Position numbers and translations under genes: made by a program. Under the pieces are notes generated by a model. The model was not told the DNA's origin. It ran no database searches and saw nothing but the letters and a program-made list of their open reading frames with translations. From NCBI RefSeq assembly GCF_039525805.1, contig NZ_BAAAHZ010000012.1: a DNA stretch of 64,000 nucleotides, one strand, 5' to 3'. Source of the stretch: Dietzia natronolimnaea (lineage in GTDB: Bacteria > Actinomycetota > Actinomycetes > Mycobacteriales > Mycobacteriaceae). Positions within the stretch are counted from its first letter, which is position 1. Every line of letters begins with the position of its first letter. This document shows, one piece after another, positions 57,484 through 64,000 of the stretch.

Positions 57484-58598
57484 GAGGCGCCCACCCCCCG
57501 GTTCATCCGCAGCATGGCGATCAGGAACGGCACGCCCATCGCCACCGTCATCACACCGACGGCGATCTCACCCGGCGGGGCGAGGACACGCCCCACGGTG
57601 TCGGCGAGGAGCAGGACGACGGGGCCCACGATCACGGACAACCCCAGGACCACCCTGTTGCCGACCCCGACGAGCCGGCGCAGCAGATGGGGGACGAGGA
57701 GCCCGAGGAACGCGATCGGGCCGGCCAGCGCGGTGGCGACCCCGGACAGGATCACCACTCCACCCAGGACGACCGCCCGGCCGGCCACCGGGCCGACCCC
57801 GAGCCCGCGCGCCAGGTCGTCGCCCAGCGCGAGTGCGTCGAGTGACGCGGCCCCGGCGAGGACGAGCGCGAGTCCGAGGAGGATGAACGGCACCGCGGCG
57901 GTGATCTCCGGGGCCCCGGAGCGTGCCACTGATCCCAGTCCCCAGAAGCGGAACCGGTCGAGCACACCGGGGAGGGCTATGACCAGCGATGAGGTCGCCG
58001 CGGTGCAGCCGGCCGTCACCGCGGCTCCCGCGAGCACCAGTCCGGTGCCGGAATCCGCGCCGAGTCGCCCGGCCCCCACGACCACCATTCCGGCGGTGAG
58101 CGACCCGGCGACCGCGAAGACGGCGACCGCGGTCGGGCCCGCCGTGGGCGCCAGCGCCAACCCCAGCACCACGCCGAGGGCGGCGCCCGCGGTCAGCCCG
58201 AGCAACCCCGGGTCACCGAGCGGGTTCCGGGTGGCGCCCTGCAACCCGGCGCCGGCCACGGCCAGTGCGGCACCCACGACGATCGCGGTGATCGTGCGGG
58301 GGACGCGGGCGGTCACCACCGCCTCGTCCATCCCCGCGCCGGACCCCGGGGCCAGCGCCGCGGCGAGGTCTCCGGACATCAGCTGGGACGGCAGTCCGGT
58401 CAGGACCGAGACGACGACGGCGGGGTCGACCGACCGGGATCCGAGGAAGAGCGAGGCGGCCACCGACGCGACGAGCAACACCGAGGCGGTCACGGTGCCC
58501 AGCACCACGCGGTGGCGCCCCGGTGCGGAGGTCCGCACCGGGGCCGCCGGCGGCCCCGCGGGTGCGGGGTCGCTCCGGCTCGTCGCGGTCACCTGCAT
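57480..58598 (-). CDS. iron-siderophore ABC transporter permease (FecCD family)
   Basis: A 372-residue partner permease: VPRTITAIVVGAALAVAGAGLQGATRNPLGDPGLLGLTAGAALG is the conserved FecCD core. Later segments (LALGDDLARGLGVGPVAGRAV, PIAFLGLLVPHLLRRLVG) match the family. A hydrophilic stretch of about 25 residues rich in Pro and Ala precedes the first helix. It follows the substrate-binding lipoprotein gene by 3 bp. Confidence 0.92.
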   Translation of the reverse strand: MQVTATSRSDPAPAGPPAAPVRTSAPGRHRVVLGTVTASVLLVASVAASLFLGSRSVDPAVVVSVLTGLPSQLMSGDLAAALAPGSGAGMDEAVVTARVPRTITAIVVGAALAVAGAGLQGATRNPLGDPGLLGLTAGAALGVVLGLALAPTAGPTAVAVFAVAGSLTAGMVVVGAGRLGADSGTGLVLAGAAVTAGCTAATSSLVIALPGVLDRFRFWGLGSVARSGAPEITAAVPFILLGLALVLAGAASLDALALGDDLARGLGVGPVAGRAVVLGGVVILSGVATALAGPIAFLGLLVPHLLRRLVGVGNRVVLGLSVIVGPVVLLLADTVGRVLAPPGEIAVGVMTVAMGVPFLIAMLRMNRGVGAS

Positions 58599-58601
58599 CG
58601 G

Positions 58602-59693
58602 TCAGTTCTGCTCCGCGGCGGCGATGATGTCCGGGACCACGTTGTCGAGCGCCCAGGGCAGGCTGAGCGGCGACGCCGCCGAGATGGACAGCACCTGCTG
58701 CTCGTCGGTCTGCACCACCATCCGGCCCGCCTCGACCGCGGGGATGCGACCCAGCAGCGGGTCCGCCTCGATCGCGGCGCGCACGTCGGGCGACGCCGCG
58801 TAGGTGACCAGGATGTCCGAGACGAGCTCGTCGGCCCGCTCGGGTGACCAGGTGACGGCGAACTGGTCGGCGGCGCCGGTCGAGGCCTCGGAGACGACGG
58901 GGGCCTGCACCATCCCCAGCTGCTCGAGGAATCGCGGTCGGTTGTCCACGTCGGTGAACGCGTAGATCTTCTCGGCCGCGTCGGGATCCACCGTGCCGTA
59001 GATGAAGGTCGTCCCCCGGACGCCCGGGTGATCGTCGGCGACCTGGGCGATCCGGTCCTCCACCTCGTCGATGAGCTCCTCCGCCCGCTCCGAGCGGCCG
59101 AGCGCCTCGCCGATGAGGCGGGTCGAGTCCTGCCAGGGAGTACCGAAGGCCACGTCACCCTCGGGCATCGCGATGGTGGGGGCGATCTTGGACAGGGTCT
59201 CGTACTCCTCGGCGGTCATCCCGGAGTAGGCACCCAGGATGACGTCGGGCTGGAGCGCGGCGATGGCCTCGGTGTTGATGCCGTCCGTCTCCGAGTACAA
59301 CTCCGGCATCTCGCCGCCCACCGACTCCAGTTCGGCGTCGAACCAGTCGGTGGATCCACCGGCGTTGCCGCCGAACGAGTTCCGCGGCATGCCCACCGGA
59401 ACCACTCCCAGCGCCAGCGAGACATCCGCGTTGACCCAGGAGATCGTGGCCACCCGCTGGGGCGGTTCGGTGATCTCCGTCTGCCCGTACGCGTGGGTGA
59501 TGGTGCGGGGGAACTCCCCGTCGCGCTCGACGTCGGTCGCCGTGGCCGGGTCCTGCGATCCACCCACTGAGCCCGTCGTGCACCCGGCCAACACCGCCAG
59601 TGTCGCGAGGAGCGCGGCCAGGAGCAGCACGACCCGTGCGCGATCGGGGGCGTCGACCGCACGGACACGGGATCGGACGGTGAGTGGACTCAT
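58602..59693 (-). CDS. ABC transporter iron-siderophore-binding lipoprotein
   Basis: A 363-residue receptor with a lipobox, VLAGC (Cys38), after a hydrophobic signal. The two-lobed FecB/FhuD fold shows RVATISWVNADVSLALGVVPVGMPR, LQPDVILGAYSGMTAEEYETLSKIAPTIAMPEG and PLLGRIPAVEAGRMVVQ. It delivers ferric siderophore to the FecCD permeases. It is the first gene of the minus-strand uptake operon, and a DtxR/IdeR-like box lies 27 bp upstream. Confidence 0.93.
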   Translation of the reverse strand: MSPLTVRSRVRAVDAPDRARVVLLLAALLATLAVLAGCTTGSVGGSQDPATATDVERDGEFPRTITHAYGQTEITEPPQRVATISWVNADVSLALGVVPVGMPRNSFGGNAGGSTDWFDAELESVGGEMPELYSETDGINTEAIAALQPDVILGAYSGMTAEEYETLSKIAPTIAMPEGDVAFGTPWQDSTRLIGEALGRSERAEELIDEVEDRIAQVADDHPGVRGTTFIYGTVDPDAAEKIYAFTDVDNRPRFLEQLGMVQAPVVSEASTGAADQFAVTWSPERADELVSDILVTYAASPDVRAAIEADPLLGRIPAVEAGRMVVQTDEQQVLSISAASPLSLPWALDNVVPDIIAAAEQN

Positions 59694-59719
59694 GGGGTCT
59701 CCGATGGGATAAAAGCCGC

Positions 59720-59738
59720 TTAGGCTTGGCTTACCTTA
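59720..59738. promoter_or_regulatory. DtxR/IdeR-type iron box (uptake operon side)
   Basis: TTAGGCTTGGCTTACCTTA agrees at 15 of 19 positions with the IdeR/DtxR consensus TTAGGTTAGGCTAACCTAA by my alignment. It lies 27 bp upstream of the lipoprotein start codon, the right place for iron-dependent repression of the minus-strand uptake operon. Confidence 0.85.
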
Positions 59739-59840
59739 TCGGGGCAACAGTAGAGCGACGATGCGCCGAAACGCAAGACCGTATTCCCACATTCCCACTT
59801 CGCCTGGGGTACAACGTGATTCATGTCACCCTGGTGTTGA

Positions 59841-59859
59841 TAAGGCAAGCCTACCCTCA
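59841..59859. promoter_or_regulatory. DtxR/IdeR-type iron box (biosynthesis side)
   Basis: TAAGGCAAGCCTACCCTCA agrees at about 13 of 19 positions with the same consensus and lies 45 bp before the decarboxylase GTG. With the stronger box at 59720 it lets each divergent operon be repressed by iron. Confidence 0.72.
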
Positions 59860-59903
59860 TAACGTTCGCCGGTACCTACGTCCCCGATCAGTTCGGAGCA
59901 CCC

Positions 59904-61394
59904 GTGAACGAACACCTGTTGAGCCACCGGAGCAGGAAGGACCACGCCGCCGCCCTGGCCGCGGCGACCGCCGAGGTCGGTCGATACCTCGACGGTCGTA
60001 CCACCCCGCGCTCGTCCGCATCGCCCGCGCATCTCGCGTCACAGACCGCGGCGGTGGATCTGTCGACCCCGCTGGGGACGCTCGACAAGGCCCTGGTGGA
60101 GGTGCGTGCGCTCTACCTCGACCACGCCGTGGGGTACCACCACCCCCGCTACCTCTCGCACCTCAACTGTCCGGTCACGATCCCCGCGCTGGCCGCCGAG
60201 ACGCTCGCCACCTCCGTCAACACCGCGGTGGAGACGTGGGACCAGGGCACCTCGGCGTGCCTGATCGAGCAGAGACTCGTCGACTGGGTCGCCGACCTGA
60301 TCGAGTTCGACCGGCCGGACCGGTTCACGCCGGACGGCGTCTTCACCACCGGCGGATCGCAGTCCAACCTCCAGGGGTTGTTCACCGCTCGCGAGGATCG
60401 ACTCTCCCGCCCCGGCCCCGGGGGGACCACGCCTGCGGACCGTTGCGCCCGTCTGTCCCGACTGCGGATCGTCACCGGCGAGCACGCCCATCTCAGCGTG
60501 GTCAAGGCCGCGCGTCTGCTCGGCCTGGCGCCGGACGCGGTGATCGTCCTCCCCGGGGACGGCGACCGCATGGACCCCGCCACCCTCGACCGCGCCCTGG
60601 CATCCGTGGCGGACGCCGGTGACGAGGTCGCGGCCGTCGTCACCCTGGCCGGTACCACCGACCACGGCGCGATCGACCCGTTGCGTGAGATCGGACTGGT
60701 CTGTCGCCGTCACGACGTCTGGTTGCACGTGGACGCCGCCTACGGCGGCGGGTTGCTGGTCTCCCCCACCCGACGCGATCTCCTCGACGGGATCGGGCTG
60801 GCCGACTCGGTGACCGTCGACTTCCACAAGACCTTCTTCCTGCCGGTGGCCGCATCCGCTCTTCTCCTGCGGGACGGCTCCGGCTTCCGCCACTCCACCG
60901 TCAGCGCCGACTACCTCAACCCCGCAGACGGTGACGATCACGCCGTGGACAAGTCCCTGCAGACCACCCGCCGCTTCGACGCGTTGAAGCTCTGGATGAC
61001 GCTGCGCGTACTCGGCGCCGACGGGATCGGCCGCATGCTCGACGACGCGATCGACGTGGCCCGGCGGATCGGTCGGACCATCGACTCCGAGCCCGACCTC
61101 GAGCTGGTTCGCAGGCCGGCACTGTCGACCGTCCTCTTCCGCCCCCGGCCCGAGGGGTGTGACCCCGACGAGTCCGACGCCCTGGTCCGTCCCGTCAGGG
61201 ACGCGCTGTTCGCCGAGGGACGGTCGGTGGTCGCGGCGACGGTGGTGGACGGCAGACCGTGCCTCAAACTCACGATCCTGGACCCGGAGCTGTCCGACCG
61301 GGACGTGGCGGCCGTGCTCGCCGACGTCCGCGAGGCCGCCCGGTACCTGGCCGAGGGGATGCGCCAGGCCACCACCGCGGGGGTGATGTCATGA
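59904..61394 (+). CDS. desA: PLP-dependent decarboxylase (DesA-like lysine decarboxylase)
   Basis: A 496-residue group II PLP decarboxylase: VFTTGGSQSNLQGLFTAREDR, HVDAAYGGGLLVSP, and the cofactor lysine K309 in VDFHKTFFLPVAAS. The group usually decarboxylates lysine, ornithine, or 2,4-diaminobutyrate. The next gene (N-hydroxylase) and the acyltransferase/synthetase make L-lysine to cadaverine, the first step of desferrioxamine-type siderophores, the best fit. The GTG follows TCGGAG. The stop overlaps desB by 4 bp. Confidence 0.85.
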   Translation: MNEHLLSHRSRKDHAAALAAATAEVGRYLDGRTTPRSSASPAHLASQTAAVDLSTPLGTLDKALVEVRALYLDHAVGYHHPRYLSHLNCPVTIPALAAETLATSVNTAVETWDQGTSACLIEQRLVDWVADLIEFDRPDRFTPDGVFTTGGSQSNLQGLFTAREDRLSRPGPGGTTPADRCARLSRLRIVTGEHAHLSVVKAARLLGLAPDAVIVLPGDGDRMDPATLDRALASVADAGDEVAAVVTLAGTTDHGAIDPLREIGLVCRRHDVWLHVDAAYGGGLLVSPTRRDLLDGIGLADSVTVDFHKTFFLPVAASALLLRDGSGFRHSTVSADYLNPADGDDHAVDKSLQTTRRFDALKLWMTLRVLGADGIGRMLDDAIDVARRIGRTIDSEPDLELVRRPALSTVLFRPRPEGCDPDESDALVRPVRDALFAEGRSVVAATVVDGRPCLKLTILDPELSDRDVAAVLADVREAARYLAEGMRQATTAGVMS

Positions 61395-62875
61395 GCGGGA
61401 AGATCCACGACCTGCTGGGGGTGGGCATCGGTCCGTTCAACCTCGGGCTGGCGTGCCTCGCCGAACCGCTGGAGATCGACGCCGTCTTCCTCGACTCCCG
61501 CGAGGGCTTCGCGTGGCACCACGGACTCATGTTCGACGACGCGACCATCCAGGTGCCGTTCCTCGCCGATCTGGTCACGCTGGCCGACCCCACCTCGCCG
61601 TACTCGTTCCTGTCCTATCTCAAACAGGTGGGCCGGTTGTATCCGTTCTACATCCGCGAGAACTTCCAGCCCCTGCGTGCGGAGTACGACGCGTACTGTC
61701 GCTGGGCCTCCGAGCGGGTGGGTGGACTCCGGTGGGGACGGCAGGTGGTGGACGTCCGGCGCGAGGCGGCACAGGGCGCCGGGGGCGGGCCGGACGGGGG
61801 GAACGGAGGGACCGACGACGACGAGGACGGGCCCGTCTACCGGGTCACCGCGATCACCTCCGACGGCACGGAGACCTACCGCGCCCGGCACCTCGCACTG
61901 GGGATCGGCACCACCCCGTGGTCGCCTGTCGACACGGACTCGCTCGACGGCGCCTCCCCACACGCGTGCCGACGGGTCGCGCTGCACGCTGCCGACTACC
62001 TGCACCGGCGCGAGGAGCTGCTCGGGTTGGACTCGGTGACCGTCGTGGGCAGCGGCCAGTCGGCCGCCGAGATCTTCCACGACCTGGTGGCGACGTCCGG
62101 GCACTCCGGCCCCCGCGTGGACTGGATCACCCGGTCCCCCCGGTTCTTCCCCATGGAGTACACCAGGCTCACCCTGGAGATGACCTCCCCGGAGTACATC
62201 GACCACTTCCACGGTCTCGACGCCGGCACCCGGGACCGGTTGCTGCGCGAGCAACGGTCCCTCTACAAGGGCATCGACGCCGAGTTGATCAACGAGATCC
62301 ACGATCTTCTCTACCGCCGGTCCGCCCACGGACTGGACACCGGGTTGCTGGTGGCCGCGACCGCCCTGGACGGGGCCACCGTCGACGAGTCGGGGATCCG
62401 CCTGGACCTGCACTGCAACGACACCGGCCGGGCCTGGCAACACCACACGGACGGTCTGGTGATGGCCACCGGTTACTCCGCCACCGCTCCGCGGTTCCTC
62501 GACGGGATCGCCTCGGAGATCGACTGGGAGGACCCCGGACCCGGGCGGGCCGGCGAGGGCAGGCCCCGTCGCTACCGCGTGGCCCGCGACCACACCATCG
62601 ACCTGGCCCATCGGCGTGTCCATGTCCAGAACGCCGAGGAGCACACCCACGGGCTCAGCGCCCCGGACCTGGGGATGGGGGCGATGCGCAACAGCATCAT
62701 CCTGCGGTCCGTCACCGGTCGCGAGGTCTACCCCGTCGAATCACGCATCGCGTTCCAGCGGTTCGGCGCCCCGGCCCGCGAGTCCTGCCCCACCCGGGAG
62801 ACCGATCCGACCCGAGCCGGGACGTCCGCCGTGCGCCACTCCCCCGCCGACCAGCAGGCCCAGGAGGCCCGATGA
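61391..62875 (+). CDS. desB: L-lysine/diamine N-hydroxylase (DesB-like)
   Basis: A 494-residue flavin monooxygenase of the IucD/SidA family: FAD site LLGVGIGPFNLGLACLAEP, DATIQVPFLADLVTLADPTSPYSFLSYLK, NADPH site VTVVGSGQSAAEIFHDL, and MATGY. It N-hydroxylates cadaverine (or lysine) to form the hydroxamate precursor. An acidic/Gly-rich insert (AQGAGGGPDGGNGGTDDDEDG) sits between the strands at about residues 130-150. The ATG overlaps the decarboxylase stop, and the end overlaps the next gene by 4 bp. Confidence 0.9.
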   Translation: MSGKIHDLLGVGIGPFNLGLACLAEPLEIDAVFLDSREGFAWHHGLMFDDATIQVPFLADLVTLADPTSPYSFLSYLKQVGRLYPFYIRENFQPLRAEYDAYCRWASERVGGLRWGRQVVDVRREAAQGAGGGPDGGNGGTDDDEDGPVYRVTAITSDGTETYRARHLALGIGTTPWSPVDTDSLDGASPHACRRVALHAADYLHRREELLGLDSVTVVGSGQSAAEIFHDLVATSGHSGPRVDWITRSPRFFPMEYTRLTLEMTSPEYIDHFHGLDAGTRDRLLREQRSLYKGIDAELINEIHDLLYRRSAHGLDTGLLVAATALDGATVDESGIRLDLHCNDTGRAWQHHTDGLVMATGYSATAPRFLDGIASEIDWEDPGPGRAGEGRPRRYRVARDHTIDLAHRRVHVQNAEEHTHGLSAPDLGMGAMRNSIILRSVTGREVYPVESRIAFQRFGAPARESCPTRETDPTRAGTSAVRHSPADQQAQEAR

Positions 62876-64000
62876 ACCATCACACCGTCAGTACCCCCGC
62901 CGGGCTCGTCTCGCTCTCTTCCCTCTCCACGGACGCCGATACCGTCGGGACCCTCCACGCCTGGCTCTCACACCCCGGGTCGGCGTACTGGGGCATGCGG
63001 CACATGGCGCCCGAACAGATCTCGGCGTTCTTCCGCGACTGGCAGAGCAGCCCACACCGGCAGGTCCACATGGTGCGTATCGACGGACTGCGAGTGGGGT
63101 TGGCGGTGTACTACGACCCGGCCGCGGTCGAGCTCGACGGCTCGTACCCGCACGAACCCGGGGACCTGGGTATGCACCTGCTGGTCGCCCCCTCGCGGAC
63201 GCCCGTGCCGGGCACCACGGCCGCCGTGATCGGCGCGATCTGCGAGACCGCCTTCGGTCCGCTGGGCGCCCGACGCGTGGTGGTGGAGCCGGACATCCGC
63301 AACACCGCCGTGCACCGACTCAACGCCCGTGCCGGCTTCCGGGAGGGCGGGGCGGTGGAACTCGCCGACAAGACCGCCCTGCTCTCTTTCTGCGACGTCG
63401 AGGACTTCCGGGCCTCCGAGATCGGCCGGACCACACGGGCCGTGTCGTCGTCATCCCCGTCGGCCGGTTCCGTGCCCCACGCGCACCTCACCGGTCACGC
63501 GATGCGGCGGGCCCACCGTCACCTGTGCGCCAAGGCCCTGGCCGAGTTCTCCCACGAGCGACTCGTCTCGCCTCAGCCCACCGCGGACCCGGACGTGTAC
63601 GAGGTGCGCGCGGGTGAGGAGAGGTGGCTGTTCCGCGGGCGGGTGCTGCCCCTGGAGCACTGGGTGGTGGACGAGGGTTCGCTGCGCCGGGAGGTCGCCG
63701 GCGAGCCGGTCGAACCCGACGCCCCGGCCCTCATCACCGCGCTGGCCCCGGTGCTCGGTATCCCCGCGTCACTCGTGGGCGTCTATCTGGAGGAGATCGC
63801 CGCGACCCTCGGGTCCGCCGCGTTCTGTCTGCACCACCGCGCCCGCCCCGTGCAGGAACTGGCCGGCGCCGACCTGCAGGAGGTCGAGGCCGCGATGACC
63901 GAGGGACACCCGGGCTTCGTGGCCAACAACGGGCGCATCGGACTGGGGCTGACCGACCGACACCGCTACACCCCGGAGGCTCCCGCGACGGTACGTCTGG
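62872..64000 (+). CDS. fused hydroxamate acyltransferase (DesC-like GNAT) - IucA/IucC siderophore synthetase (DesD-like), partial
   Basis: One uninterrupted frame from ATG 62872 to the window edge (376 codons so far). Residues 1-170 form a GNAT acyltransferase of the RhbD/AlcB type (AYWGMRHMAPEQISAFFRDWQSSPH ... GDLGMHLLVAPSR ... VVVEPDIRNTAVHRLNARAGFREG). After a Ser-rich linker (TTRAVSSSSPSAGSV), the IucA/IucC NIS synthetase begins (HRHLCAKALAEFSHERLV) and its conserved nucleotide-binding segment TEGHPGFVANNGRIGLGL appears near residue 345. In Streptomyces DesC and DesD are separate proteins, so the fusion is notable. It is coupled to desB by ATGA. Confidence 0.88.
   Translation, partial: MNHHTVSTPAGLVSLSSLSTDADTVGTLHAWLSHPGSAYWGMRHMAPEQISAFFRDWQSSPHRQVHMVRIDGLRVGLAVYYDPAAVELDGSYPHEPGDLGMHLLVAPSRTPVPGTTAAVIGAICETAFGPLGARRVVVEPDIRNTAVHRLNARAGFREGGAVELADKTALLSFCDVEDFRASEIGRTTRAVSSSSPSAGSVPHAHLTGHAMRRAHRHLCAKALAEFSHERLVSPQPTADPDVYEVRAGEERWLFRGRVLPLEHWVVDEGSLRREVAGEPVEPDAPALITALAPVLGIPASLVGVYLEEIAATLGSAAFCLHHRARPVQELAGADLQEVEAAMTEGHPGFVANNGRIGLGLTDRHRYTPEAPATVRL

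Noticed and set aside
1..64000. CRISPR arrays, prophage genes, transposases, rRNA or tRNA genes
   Set aside because: None were seen: no regularly spaced repeats, no integrase, transposase or phage structural proteins, and no recognisable stable RNA sequences.

Overview
This 64 kb window is high-GC actinobacterial chromosome. GTG/TTG starts are common and genes are packed with ATGA/GTGA/TGATG overlaps. The block hisD-hisC-hisB-hisH-hisA(priA)-impA-hisF-hisI ... trpE-(Trp membrane protein)-trpC-trpB-trpA-lgt-pyk follows the Mycobacterium tuberculosis order. Together with a mycothiol-dependent dehydrogenase and DtxR/IdeR-type iron boxes, this points to the order Mycobacteriales. A Dietzia- or Rhodococcus-like organism is my best guess, but the genus is inferred and not proven.

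Layout. 1-4.2 kb: a GntR regulator with an isocitrate lyase/PEP mutase family enzyme, then an autoregulated MarR-MFS drug-efflux pair. 4.2-10.2 kb: an SRPBCC protein, a P2-type cation ATPase, a mycothiol-linked formaldehyde dehydrogenase/metallo-hydrolase pair and a secreted M23 peptidase. 10.4-26.4 kb: one long minus-strand histidine-tryptophan-lgt-pyk superoperon with an embedded MFS transporter, a small membrane protein and a 59-residue tautomerase. 26.5-27.5 kb: a divergent cadI/arsI-arsR metal(loid) pair with a 10-bp inverted-repeat operator. 27.5-31.3 kb: an FtsX-type ABC exporter divergent from a two-component system. 31.4-34.4 kb: a YceI protein, a small membrane protein and a secreted lamin-tail protein. 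34.4-38.1 kb: an organosulfur cluster (two DszC-like flavoproteins and SfnG). 38.4-38.9 kb: an Hsp20 gene with an HspR HAIR site. 39-43.2 kb: a NERD-domain helicase divergent from a second FtsX/ABC exporter and its TetR regulator. 43.3-46.6 kb: an unrecognised secreted protein and the BioYMN biotin transporter.

46.7-53.8 kb is the most striking region. It holds a complete four-gene Wadjet (JetABCD / MksFEBG) anti-plasmid system, flanked by two direct copies of a 97-bp sequence (about 94% identical). Each copy ends in a 68-bp element bounded by perfect 10-bp inverted repeats. The bracketing suggests a defence island inserted or exchanged between repeats, and the upstream repeat ends only 30 bp before jetA.

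53.9-64 kb: a catalase-like-fold protein, then an iron-siderophore locus. On the minus strand lie a lipoprotein receptor, two FecCD permeases, an ATPase and a siderophore-interacting reductase. Diverging from them on the plus strand lie hydroxamate siderophore biosynthesis genes: a DesA-like PLP decarboxylase, a DesB-like lysine N-hydroxylase, and a single ORF fusing an acyltransferase to an IucA/IucC synthetase that runs off the window. Two iron boxes sit between the divergent operons.
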